A stretch of 42,516 bases of DNA from Bacillus sp. AFS088145 (lineage in GTDB: Bacteria; Bacillota; Bacilli; Bacillales; Bacillaceae_G): the NCBI RefSeq assembly GCF_002564465.1, contig NZ_NUUX01000017.1, forward strand, positions 2,868 to 45,383, in the 5' to 3' direction. Of the stretch, positions 16,903 through 24,735 are shown piece after piece. Under the pieces are notes generated by a model. The model was not told the origin of the DNA and did no database searches. It saw nothing but the letters and a program-made list of their open reading frames with translations. The translations under genes were made by a program, and so were the position numbers. Each line of letters starts with the position of its first letter. The stretch's first letter is position 1.

Positions 16903-17292
16903 ACTTAAAAAGTGCCGTTAGCCCTTGATACGTATAGGTTCGAGGCACTTTGATGACGAAATTACTTCTTTATCTTTGACATTACGTAGATATGATTCTA
17001 GCAAACAGTATTGTAGTAATTGTTATTAACGTAATTAACGAAATACCTTCGCCTTATGGCTCGGTGCTGTACCCCAAGCTTATCAGCTTGTAGTACAACT
17101 ATTAAAAACAATCTTATGGTATGTTCTAGAAGACTACCTAAGCAGGATTCAACTGAGCGTTAGCGAAGTTTGCTAGTCTTATCGTATCAAACATATAAAG
17201 CTATTTATACTTAAAACAACAGGTTTAAAGGAATATTTCAGACTATTGTCGAAGTTAATAAAAAATTTAAATGATATATTAGAAAAGGAGAA
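16903..17292. other. Noncoding stretch after the Rep-like gene; candidate origin region
   Basis: No ORF with a plausible start is present. The stretch holds several hairpins: AAGTGCC near 16909 with GGCACTT near 16945, a CAAGCT/AGCTTG stem near 17075-17090, and GAAGACTA near 17129 with TAGTCTT near 17173. The density of hairpins next to a Rep-like gene and direct repeats fits a replication origin, but no nick site is recognisable. Confidence 0.35.
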
Positions 17293-17298
17293 GTGTAT

Positions 17299-18345
17299 AT
17301 GAATGGGAAGGCAAAATACCACCATTTAATCCCAAGAACGTATTTGCAAAGTTGGTGTTTTTCTAACGATAGTCTTCACGCCTATTCGAAAAGTGATTTA
17401 ACAAAAAAAAAGCAATTAAACATAAATAATCATTTTGGTATACAGAACTATCATACTATTAAGGTTGGTATGCCAATTTGTACAGATGAAGACCTAAAAA
17501 AAATATTTCAATCGCTAAATGGATATAAAGTTGAATATGAGGGCAAGTTGCTTCAGTCCTTAAAAGAATATAATCAGTACTTCTATGACTTTGATGAATG
17601 GAAGATTTACTATGCTAAGACTGAATCAATCGTACCCAAAAAGAAAAAAAATACAATTAAAAGTGAAATAAATCAATGTAGGATAGTTGATATTGAAGAA
17701 GCTTGGAGTAGACAGTATGAAAATGGATGGAACTCACTAAAACAGATAATTGAACAAAAGCTTTTAACTACTAATGCCCTAGAAATAGATGCATTTAATA
17801 AAGAAGAATTAATGAAATTTATAGTCTCTCTAGATTGGCGAAGCGAAAAAGGAAATGAGGAACTTGAGAAAATTCTTGAGTTTATTAATAAACTTCTACC
17901 ATTAAAAGAAATCGATCTGTCTAAAGATGATAGAAGTATTGCATTTGAAACAAATGCTTATGAATGGAGTAAACGGAATTATTTACTAAAAGAATTTAAT
18001 GAGTTTTTGCAAGGAAAAGGGATAATTAACGACCAAGTAAACTCATATATTAGAGACTGTACTTTAGAGTTTTTTATCGCTAATGGAAATGTAGGATTTT
18101 TGACTAGTGATAATCCAAGCTTTATCTATCATTTTAATGATGGTTTAAGTCATGTAATGCCATTAACTCCAAAGATTCTTGTACGTGTTTTAAAAGGTTC
18201 AACAGATAAATATTTTATTAAGCTTTTAAACGACGAATTGGTTCAATGGTTCAACGGCATAATAATAGAAAATTCAAACGAATTAGCCCTGAGTAATAAG
18301 CCATCAATACAATATGGTGTAGAAGTTTTACAAAAGAGTAAATAA
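17299..18345 (+). CDS. DUF4238 protein
   Basis: This 348-aa protein begins NGKAKYHHLIPRTYLQSWCF, the N-terminal signature of DUF4238, and has the matching C-terminal LTSDNPSF followed by a MPLTPK segment. No catalytic motif is established for this family. I use ATG 17299, with AAAGGAG at suitable distance. The in-frame GTG at 17293 is less well placed. It is a lone gene with its own terminator inside the island. A defence role is guessed only from neighbours. Confidence 0.78.
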   Translation: MNGKAKYHHLIPRTYLQSWCFSNDSLHAYSKSDLTKKKQLNINNHFGIQNYHTIKVGMPICTDEDLKKIFQSLNGYKVEYEGKLLQSLKEYNQYFYDFDEWKIYYAKTESIVPKKKKNTIKSEINQCRIVDIEEAWSRQYENGWNSLKQIIEQKLLTTNALEIDAFNKEELMKFIVSLDWRSEKGNEELEKILEFINKLLPLKEIDLSKDDRSIAFETNAYEWSKRNYLLKEFNEFLQGKGIINDQVNSYIRDCTLEFFIANGNVGFLTSDNPSFIYHFNDGLSHVMPLTPKILVRVLKGSTDKYFIKLLNDELVQWFNGIIIENSNELALSNKPSIQYGVEVLQKSK

Positions 18346-18374
18346 CCGTTTGAAATATTTTTACAATATAAAAG

Positions 18375-18400
18375 AGCCGTCATAAAAAGGCGGCTTTAAT
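18375..18400 (+). terminator. Terminator of the DUF4238 gene
   Basis: AGCCGTC (18375-18381) pairs with GGCGGCT (18389-18395) with one G-T pair, followed by TTAATATTT. Confidence 0.65.
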
Positions 18401-18596
18401 ATTTGTTTCATTAAATGGTAGATTAGTAAAAGATATAGAAACGTTTAATAAGGTGGCGGAAACTGTCACTTTTCGGAAAACTTCAGGGGTATTATTTAAC
18501 GTAATATTTCGATAAAAAGTTGAAAACTTTGACTTTCATAAGGGGAATTTTGCCTTTCTACACTAAAGAGTATGACATTGATTAGACGAAAATAAA

Positions 18597-18623
18597 CGCC
18601 CACGTTTCATTAATACGTAGGCG
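18597..18623 (-). terminator. Hairpin after the AbiJ-like gene
   Basis: CGCCCACGT (18597-18605) pairs with ACGTAGGCG (18615-18623) with one mismatch. It lies just downstream of the minus-strand gene. On that strand the tail is weakly T-rich. The remaining 18,400-18,596 shows nothing recognisable. Confidence 0.55.
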
Positions 18624-18638
18624 ATATTTATGTGTTTA

Positions 18639-19550
18639 TTATGAAGATTTAAATGCATTGACTAAAAGAACAATATTTGTAGCTGCCAGGTTAATAGCAT
18701 ATTCGACAAAATAAGGTTCAATTGTAACAAGGGCTGATCCTTGACCATGGCCAGCTTTTTTATTTCGAACCGTTGGTAAGCCAGATTCCAATGTAGTCCT
18801 TAACCCAGTAAAATGATTACGTAAGTATTCGGGAATCAAGTTATTTTCTAATAGAATTGATATTAATTTAGATGATGTATCTTTGTCTTTTTGATAGGCG
18901 TACCCTTTTTTATCACAGATAGTTTTCATAGTACTTTCAAAAGCTTTTAACGCTTCTACTAAAGCCTCTTTATGGTTCCCCTTTCTATAGTGTTCATGTG
19001 CCTTTAAAAATTCATCTGCTGCACCTTGGAAGTCTTCTTCGTACAATAATTTTATAGCAGGTTTAACTGCTTCTTTATGAATGAATTGTCTATCAATACG
19101 AACAAGTTCTCCTTTAATAAATTCATATCCCACATTATTATCTTTAAACCTATAGTTTAACTCCTCAATTGCTTCATCAGGACTTTGTTTTATAATAAAG
19201 ATCGCTCGAGAAGTAAAATAATCAGTGCGTAAGGCTTCACTATCTATAACAAAAAAAGCTAGTTCAATAAAATCAATAGCCTCCTCATCACTACATATCA
19301 TCAAAAAATCTAGACAATGGTCTACATCTTTATGGTACATATTATCTGTTAGGCTAAATAATCCTAACTCTTTTGCCATTGTACTATGTATATAATTCCA
19401 GGCAGAGTTATTGTTGATTCCAATAGTGTCACTAAGTATGTGCGCTGCTTGAACCCGTAATTTTTCCGGGATTTCAGTATAAATATATACATCCTGAATT
19501 TTTCCTTCAACTTTTTTCATTCTTTTTGAATAAGTCTCAAAAATAGCCAT
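18639..19550 (-). CDS. AbiJ-like abortive infection protein with C-terminal HEPN domain (STM4504/CBY_0614 type)
   Basis: The N-terminus of this 303-aa protein, MAIFETYSKRMKK...VYIYTEIPEKLRVQ, matches the AbiJ N-terminal domain type of STM4504/CBY_0614-like proteins. The C-terminal half has the Abi_C/HEPN pattern: EALVEALKAFESTMKTIC, then R262-N...H268 in RNKKAGHG (an Rx4-6H motif). HEPN proteins with this motif are usually RNases that stop translation in infected cells. A GGAG ribosome-binding site precedes the ATG. It is a single-gene unit on the minus strand. Confidence 0.82.
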   Translation of the reverse strand: MAIFETYSKRMKKVEGKIQDVYIYTEIPEKLRVQAAHILSDTIGINNNSAWNYIHSTMAKELGLFSLTDNMYHKDVDHCLDFLMICSDEEAIDFIELAFFVIDSEALRTDYFTSRAIFIIKQSPDEAIEELNYRFKDNNVGYEFIKGELVRIDRQFIHKEAVKPAIKLLYEEDFQGAADEFLKAHEHYRKGNHKEALVEALKAFESTMKTICDKKGYAYQKDKDTSSKLISILLENNLIPEYLRNHFTGLRTTLESGLPTVRNKKAGHGQGSALVTIEPYFVEYAINLAATNIVLLVNAFKSS

Positions 19551-19746
19551 TTTCGCCGCTCCATTTTTAATAGTTTTATTTTAAGTATACAGAATTTTAT
19601 AATGTTTTTACAGTTGTCCCAAAAAGTATACAATTACGTACACACCGTTTATTGTTTTGTTCGTAAAGGTATTAGTAATTATTTAAGAATATTCGTTTAG
19701 TCCATATACTTTCTTGAATACCGTAAAAAGACTCAATACAAAAAAA

Positions 19747-19766
19747 GCCTAACCAAACGGTAAGGC
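19747..19766 (-). terminator. Terminator of the resolvase gene
   Basis: On the minus strand GCCTTACC and GGTTAGGC form a stem with one T-T mismatch and a GTTT loop, followed by seven T. It lies 80 bases after the resolvase stop. The rest of 19,551-19,846 holds only AT-rich upstream sequence of the AbiJ-like gene. Confidence 0.75.
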
Positions 19767-19846
19767 GTTGTTATTGTTATTTGGGAATATATGTGGAAAC
19801 CTTTATATTAGTTGGAACAAAGGGGATAGAAAATCCTTCCTTCACA

Positions 19847-20407
19847 TTATTGGGTTGCTTTTAACTTGTTTTTCGCACGAATTAGCGTACTCTTCGATAT
19901 GCCAGTCATCGCTTCAACTTCTTTGTAAGAATTCGTCTCTAGTAACAGTAAAGCGTGTTTTATCTGCTTTCTTTCGAATTTAGGAGGTCGACCTTCACGG
20001 AAGTCTTCACGCTGCTTAGCAATTGCTTTGCCTTCTTGTGTACGTTCTACAATCATATCACGTTCAAACTCTGCAAAACCGCTCATAATCGTTAGAATAA
20101 GTCTCCCTGTTGGTGTATCTTCCACTAGTCCCATATTAAGGACATGTACCTTCACGCCTTTCTCGAATAGTGCTTTTACTGTATTGATTGCATCAACTGT
20201 TGAACGTGCGAAGCGGTCTAATTTTGTAACAACCAGCATGTCGCCTGTTTTCAGCTTCGAAAGAACTTCCTTAAATTTGGGGCGATCTGCTTTCGTGCCT
20301 GTGAACTTTTCAGAATAAATAACTTCGCAACCTTCGTTTTTTAGCGCTTGGAGTTGTGCCTCCAGGTCTTGATGTATAGTACTTACCCTTGCATAGCCAT
20401 ATTTCAT
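19847..20407 (-). CDS. Serine recombinase (resolvase/invertase, TnpR/Hin type)
   Basis: This 186-aa small serine recombinase starts MKYGYARVS, with catalytic S9. It has [15 protein letters not shown], the [26 protein letters not shown] helix E region and a C-terminal HTH ([17 protein letters not shown]). Length and domains match complete resolvases. AAGGTGGG lies upstream of the ATG. It could resolve, invert or rearrange DNA in the island. A candidate dyad lies just upstream, at 20,441-20,488. Confidence 0.94.
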   Translation of the reverse strand: MKYGYARVSTIHQDLEAQLQALKNEGCEVIYSEKFTGTKADRPKFKEVLSKLKTGDMLVVTKLDRFARSTVDAINTVKALFEKGVKVHVLNMGLVEDTPTGRLILTIMSGFAEFERDMIVERTQEGKAIAKQREDFREGRPPKFERKQIKHALLLLETNSYKEVEAMTGISKSTLIRAKNKLKATQ

Positions 20408-20440
20408 CGTTTTCCCACCTTGATTTTTGAATATAAGTTA

Positions 20441-20488
20441 TGACACCTTTAGATACCTTGATAATACTGCCACTAGAAATCGGTGTCA
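20441..20488. promoter_or_regulatory. Candidate res/regulatory dyad upstream of the resolvase
   Basis: TGACACC (20441-20447) is mirrored by GGTGTCA (20482-20488) across 34 bases, just upstream of the resolvase start. Small serine recombinases usually have their res site here and repress themselves from it. Only one clear pair is visible, so this is tentative. The rest of 20,489-20,738 is AT-rich, with a small CTAAC/GTTAG hairpin near 20,679-20,700. Confidence 0.35.
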
Positions 20489-20738
20489 ATACTTTAAAGT
20501 TATGAAACTAATTAGTTGGTTTTAGCGATTAGTTATAGAACAAAGCGGTTTACAAATAGTTATAAATACTTCTATATACTTCTATATATCTTAAACACTA
20601 AAGATTCAATCGGAATTGATAATTTAACATAATATGAAAAATGGCCTATTTATGGGAGTATATTACTTTAGTATTTCTAACTTTTAACATAAAATGTTAG
20701 AGATTGGTTTTTTTTATATTAAAAGGGGGAGAAAGTAT

Positions 20739-21524
20739 ATGGGTTTAAAAAAAAATGAGTTTATAGAAAAGTTGAAGGAATTAGGATTAGTAGCATTAGT
20801 AAATTTGCCTGCTGTTTCGACTGGTGATCCTTTTTTTGGGATTATTGCTCCATTAGCGACTACTGTTATAAACAAAAATTTCTCAAAAAACATGAATGAT
20901 GAAGAAATATCGAAACTCAAATTTGCTACAACCTATATCCTAGAGGAAATCGCCTATAGGCTTGAAAAAAATGATGAAATTAGAAGCGATGGCTTTTTTG
21001 AGGGAACTGACGTAAATCGGTCTTCGGCAGAGCAGATATTTCAGGGGACTTTAAATAAATGTAAGAACGAGTTTATCGATAAAAAGGTCAGAATTATTTC
21101 TAATATTTTTGTAAATGCTGTTTTTAATGATGAAGCCTCTTTAGTTGAATTGGAGAACATTCTGAATGTAGTTGAAAAATTAACCTATCAACAGATTTGC
21201 CTACTTTCAATTTTTGCAAGAAAAGAAGAATTCACTGAGTATGAAATGAGAAAAGGTGACATTAGTGATGGAAGTTGGCGTACAGCTGGCGCAGGTTTCC
21301 CCGAATCACCAATTATTCTACAACAAATTTCTGATTTAATTGGAATGGGCGCTCTTGCGATGATGGATGTTGAAGTCCCTGCGTTTTCTTCAATAAAATT
21401 ATGGAACGAAATTATTCCTGATATGATAAAAGTTACTCCAAATGGCTATAAATATATTAAAATGTTAAATCTTTATACAATCGAGAAATCAGAATTAGAG
21501 GAGGTAATTAAGTACCTTATTTAA
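20739..21524 (+). CDS. Unknown 261-aa protein, first gene of the repeat-punctuated cluster
   Basis: I do not recognise this protein. A moderately hydrophobic N-terminal segment (about residues 14-42, LVALVNLPAV and FFGIIAPLATTVI) precedes a helical, charged body. ATG 20739 is chosen because GGGGGAG lies just upstream. The start at 20694 would add 15 residues ahead of that site. It has its own terminator and is followed by two copies of the 70-bp element. A defence effector role would be inference from location only. Confidence 0.72.
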   Translation: MGLKKNEFIEKLKELGLVALVNLPAVSTGDPFFGIIAPLATTVINKNFSKNMNDEEISKLKFATTYILEEIAYRLEKNDEIRSDGFFEGTDVNRSSAEQIFQGTLNKCKNEFIDKKVRIISNIFVNAVFNDEASLVELENILNVVEKLTYQQICLLSIFARKEEFTEYEMRKGDISDGSWRTAGAGFPESPIILQQISDLIGMGALAMMDVEVPAFSSIKLWNEIIPDMIKVTPNGYKYIKMLNLYTIEKSELEEVIKYLI

Positions 21525-21589
21525 TCAAAAGTCTTGAAAAATAGAGGGTTTAGCGAAAGGGATTCTATAAGTTGCTAAGAGGACCATAT

Positions 21590-21616
21590 GCGAGCCGGTA
21601 ACGGTTCGCTTTTTTG
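21590..21616 (+). terminator. Terminator of the 261-aa gene
   Basis: GCGAGCCG (21590-21597) pairs with CGGTTCGC (21602-21609) around GTAA, followed by six T. It is closely similar to the terminator at 22,900, and both stand 45-46 bases before a copy of the 70-bp element. Confidence 0.88.
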
Positions 21617-21634
21617 CTTGAATTCAGTTTGGAT

Positions 21635-21703
21635 GCCACCCATAAGCAAGAGCGAACTCACCCTGTAAATGTAACTCGCCTGTTGGTACGCAAACATTGA
21701 TGC
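21635..21703 (+). repeat. 70-bp dispersed element, copy A
   Basis: It begins GCCACCC at 21635. Anchors follow at fixed offsets: AAGA (+13), GA (+19), CGCC (+42) and CAT (+60). It is 45 bases after the start of a terminator stem. See the other copies at 21,721, 22,946 and 24,599. Confidence 0.72.
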
Positions 21704-21720
21704 GGTAACAACAAACCCAT

Positions 21721-21790
21721 GCCACCCCTTTGCAAGAGCGAACCACCCCTTTATATAGCCATTCGCCTACTGTTGCGTACACATGAACGT
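21721..21790 (+). repeat. 70-bp dispersed element, copy B
   Basis: It begins GCCACCC at 21721, 86 bases after copy A. Anchors are AAGA (+13), GA (+19), CGCC (+43) and CAT (+61). It is the only copy not directly preceded by a terminator. Sequence from 21,791 to 22,019 is AT-rich leader of the next gene. Confidence 0.72.
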
Positions 21791-22019
21791 CAAATCTCGA
21801 AACCTTGACGAGTTGGAAAGGTAAGATTTCCCCGTGTCCATAAAAACAGTCGGCACAAATAGCCAAGTAATACACTTTTTAACTAACTTTACAATCCTCT
21901 TTTTAAATGTTGAATATATTAGTATCCAGTTTAACCATGAGTTTATCGTGCAAAAAGCCTAATAGATTGATACAATATTTTACAGAAAATAATATTGCGA
22001 GTTAACGGGAGATGCAAAC

Positions 22020-22889
22020 ATGAAAGGGTATATTGGAGTTACTACTAGAGAATGGATTACATATTTAACTGATAAAAAAGATATTAAAGAAGTTAATTTT
22101 TGGCGTAAAAATACCGATAATTTTAATGTACTAACAAATGGAGAACCGTTCTTTTTCCTAGTGAAAAATGAAAAAGGTGTTAAAGGAGAAAGATCGGTAT
22201 TAGGTATGGCAACCTTTGAAAGATTTGAAAAATTAACGGTAAACGAAGCATGGGATAAATACAATAATGCTAATGGTGTTGAAGATCGAGAAAGTTTCGT
22301 GACAAGAATGGATGCTATGTTTAATACTGATAAATATACGGGTGAAATAGGGTGTATAATTTTATCGAACTTTCAGGCGTTTAATAACCCAGTGTATTTA
22401 AGTGGTATTGGCGTGGAATTTAAAAATAGCGTTGTATCCGGTAAGGGTATAAAGGAAAACGAAGCCAATTTAATTTCAGAATACGGCTTTAGTACCGTAG
22501 ATGATGTTATTCGTAAATTTCACGAAATTGATCGAATTGGTTTTACTGAAGATGACCATGGATTCCCCGAAGGGAAGGTTAAGTTAAAACAACATTTAGT
22601 AAGGGAACGTAACCCTGAAGTTATTAAACTAGCAAAGGAACTGTTTCTACAACAGCACGGCAAGTTATTTTGTGAAGTTTGCGGGTTTGATTTTAAAGAG
22701 AATTACGGTGATATCGGCGAAGGATATATAGAAGGACACCATACCAAACCTATTTCCGAAATGGGAGAAACTGAGCAAACCATGGTTGAAGATATAGCCC
22801 TTGTATGTTCAAATTGCCACCGTATGCTGCACCGAAGGAGACCTTGGTTATCTATAAATCAACTAAAAGGATTATATTTAAATAAGTGA
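22020..22889 (+). CDS. Predicted modification-dependent HNH endonuclease (EVE/ScoMcrA-like N-domain + HNH)
   Basis: In this 289-aa protein, the N-terminal half (about 1-140), with EWITYLTDKKDIKEVNFWRK and PFFFLVKNEKG, resembles the PUA-like reader domain of restriction HNH proteins. The C-terminus has a zinc HNH: C218-x2-C, H240-H241 in EGHHTKP, then C263-x2-C266-H267 and H271. This two-part layout is known from McrA-like type IV enzymes that cut modified DNA. GGGAG lies upstream of the ATG. It is followed by a terminator and copy C of the 70-bp element. Confidence 0.83.
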   Translation: MKGYIGVTTREWITYLTDKKDIKEVNFWRKNTDNFNVLTNGEPFFFLVKNEKGVKGERSVLGMATFERFEKLTVNEAWDKYNNANGVEDRESFVTRMDAMFNTDKYTGEIGCIILSNFQAFNNPVYLSGIGVEFKNSVVSGKGIKENEANLISEYGFSTVDDVIRKFHEIDRIGFTEDDHGFPEGKVKLKQHLVRERNPEVIKLAKELFLQQHGKLFCEVCGFDFKENYGDIGEGYIEGHHTKPISEMGETEQTMVEDIALVCSNCHRMLHRRRPWLSINQLKGLYLNK

Positions 22890-22899
22890 AAAACGAAAG

Positions 22900-22925
22900 G
22901 CGAGCCGATAGATTGTTCGCTTTTT
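22900..22925 (+). terminator. Terminator of the HNH gene
   Basis: GCGAGC (22900-22905) pairs with GTTCGC (22915-22920) with one G-T pair, followed by TTTTT. It shares GCGAGCCG and TTCGCTTTTT with the terminator at 21,590. Confidence 0.75.
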
Positions 22926-22945
22926 GACGTTTCATAGTACGGGGA

Positions 22946-23012
22946 GCCACCCCTTTGTAAGAGAGACCCACACATGGTATAGAGATACGCCTGGTGTAAT
23001 CCACATATGGAA
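22946..23012 (+). repeat. 70-bp dispersed element, copy C
   Basis: It begins GCCACCC at 22946, with anchors AAGA (+13), GA (+19), CGCC (+42) and CAT (+58). It starts 46 bases after the terminator stem begins. The remaining 23,013-23,326 is AT-rich, with no gene I can support. Confidence 0.7.
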
Positions 23013-23326
23013 ATAAAAACTCTTAATCCTTTCATATCACCCCGTATATAAATTTCTAATCAACACAAACAGCCCAAATCTTTTTTTGAAATTTTTTAGA
23101 AATCTTAGAGATTTTTATAAGAGGATATTTTTAGAAGTTAAAAGTAATTGGTTGAACTGACGGATGCAGATTAGTTATATAATAAATTTTGGTAACTGGA
23201 GTTCTCCATCTTTTCTAATGATGTTTACAGTTCCACACAACTTCTCCATGTTCGCCTTAATTGAATAGTATAATAGAATTATTCAAAAAAATGATGTAAA
23301 CAAAATGACTACGGATGTGACTGATA

Positions 23327-24481
23327 ATGGAACGGCAACCACAAGAAGGCAAAGTGTATAGAGAAATTAAGTTAGCTGACTCAGTACAGATTAATCGAAA
23401 AAGTGTTCAAAAGGGTTTGGATGGACTTTTAGATTCACTAGAAAAATCAAACGGGTATAAGGTTGTTGGAATTTATGAAGCTAACATGAAAAAATTAGAA
23501 ATGGAATGTGATAAAGGTCATTCATTTAGTATGATTCCAAGTAATTTTAAACGTGGTTATAGATGTCCTGTATGTGCGGGTAACTGCCCAAAACAATCTA
23601 TAGAAAATTTCCATAAACTTGCTAATCTAGAAGGTTATAAAATAGTAGGTAAATATGAAACTGCTAGAAAAAAGATAGAAATGGAATGTGATAAAGGTCA
23701 TTCATTTAGTATGACACCAGATAATTATAAACGTGGTCATAGATGTCCGGCGTGTACAGGTCATTGTCCAGTACAAGCAAAAGAGGATTACTTTAAACTA
23801 GCTAAATTAGAGGGTTTTAAAGTTGTAGGTGATTATGAAGCTGCTTTAAAGCCGATAAAAATGGAATGTGATAAAGGTCATTCAATTAGTATTACCCCAA
23901 ATAATTTTAAAAAAGGTAATAGATGTTGGCATTGTAATGGTACTTCACCAGAACAAGGCAGAGAAAATTTTTATGCTTTACTTGAATTAGCAAAATATAA
24001 AGCAATTGGTGAATATATTAAAGCATCAAAAAAGGTGAAAATTCAATGTGATAAAGGTCATTCATTTAGTATGACTCCTAATCACTTTAAACATGGTGAA
24101 AGGTGTCCAGTTTGTTCCGAATCAAATGGTGAAAAAATTGTTCGTGAATGGTTAGAATCAAAAAGTATCATTTATAAGACGCAATATATTTTTCCAATGG
24201 ATACTAAGAAGTATGATTTCCTTTTACCTTTTGAAAATATCATAATAGAGGTAAATGGTAAGCAACATTATGAAGAAGTTGATTTTTCTGGAAAAGGTAA
24301 AGGCAGAACCCTTGCCCAAGAACAAGCCAATGATAAAGTAAAGCAGAAATTCGCTGAAAACTTAGGATACAAATACATTGTAGTAGACTATAGAGAGAGC
24401 AAGCCACAACTGGCATTAGAACGATTCATCCATGCATTCAATAAATTAAAAGCAGAAAAAACGGTTGACATTGATGGATGA
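23327..24481 (+). CDS. Four-zinc-ribbon protein with C-terminal PD-(D/E)XK-like nuclease domain
   Basis: This 384-aa protein has four tandem treble-clef or zinc-ribbon repeats (about residues 40-265). Each is CDKGH then C-x2-C, and they recur at exactly 60 residues (180 bp). C61/H65/C80/C83 are the first set, and the third repeat has CWHC. A nuclease-like domain follows, with E269, D297 in KKYDFLLPF, E308 and QHY313-315 in EVNGKQHY, as in Vsr/DUF559-like folds. I infer DNA recognition by the ribbon array and cleavage by the C-terminus. The ribosome-binding site is weak (GGATGTGA). Confidence 0.78.
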   Translation: MERQPQEGKVYREIKLADSVQINRKSVQKGLDGLLDSLEKSNGYKVVGIYEANMKKLEMECDKGHSFSMIPSNFKRGYRCPVCAGNCPKQSIENFHKLANLEGYKIVGKYETARKKIEMECDKGHSFSMTPDNYKRGHRCPACTGHCPVQAKEDYFKLAKLEGFKVVGDYEAALKPIKMECDKGHSISITPNNFKKGNRCWHCNGTSPEQGRENFYALLELAKYKAIGEYIKASKKVKIQCDKGHSFSMTPNHFKHGERCPVCSESNGEKIVREWLESKSIIYKTQYIFPMDTKKYDFLLPFENIIIEVNGKQHYEEVDFSGKGKGRTLAQEQANDKVKQKFAENLGYKYIVVDYRESKPQLALERFIHAFNKLKAEKTVDIDG

Positions 24482-24598
24482 CCTTTTTTATACTTTTAAA
24501 CTGGTAAGATCTGCTACAGCTACTTTACTGGCCTTTTAGTTTTATTATCGTTTGGTTCAACTATAAATTGTGCTTTTTACTTTTTTGATGTAGGGGGG

Positions 24599-24668
24599 GC
24601 CACTCACGTACAAGATTGACCCCACCTCTATTAAAGTCTAACGCCTTTTGATGGATAAACATTTACGT
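24599..24668 (+). repeat. 70-bp dispersed element, copy D
   Basis: It begins GCCACTC at 24599, with anchors AAGA (+13), GA (+19), CGCC (+43) and CAT (+61). Similarity to copy B continues past the CAT as ACGT-AAA-CT. A T run at about 24,574-24,586 stands where copies A and C have their terminator tail, but the hairpin is poor. Confidence 0.65.
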
Positions 24669-24735
24669 GAAACCTAGGGAATTCACAAAAGGAAATTAAC
24701 AACATGCCTTCAAACTTTTTTAGATTGTTTTTTTA

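Noticed and set aside
20028-20318. Plus-strand ORF opposite the resolvase
   Set aside because: It is the antisense shadow of a well-conserved gene.
23500-24070. Regular 180-bp repeats considered as a CRISPR or tandem array
   Set aside because: They lie in frame inside one gene and encode zinc ribbons. The unit is far longer than CRISPR repeats and there are no cas genes.
21635-24668. Integron attC sites for the 70-bp elements
   Set aside because: The copies lack the RYYYAAC/GTTRRRY ends and no consistent hairpin between the ends is seen. No integron-type integrase signature is visible in the int gene.
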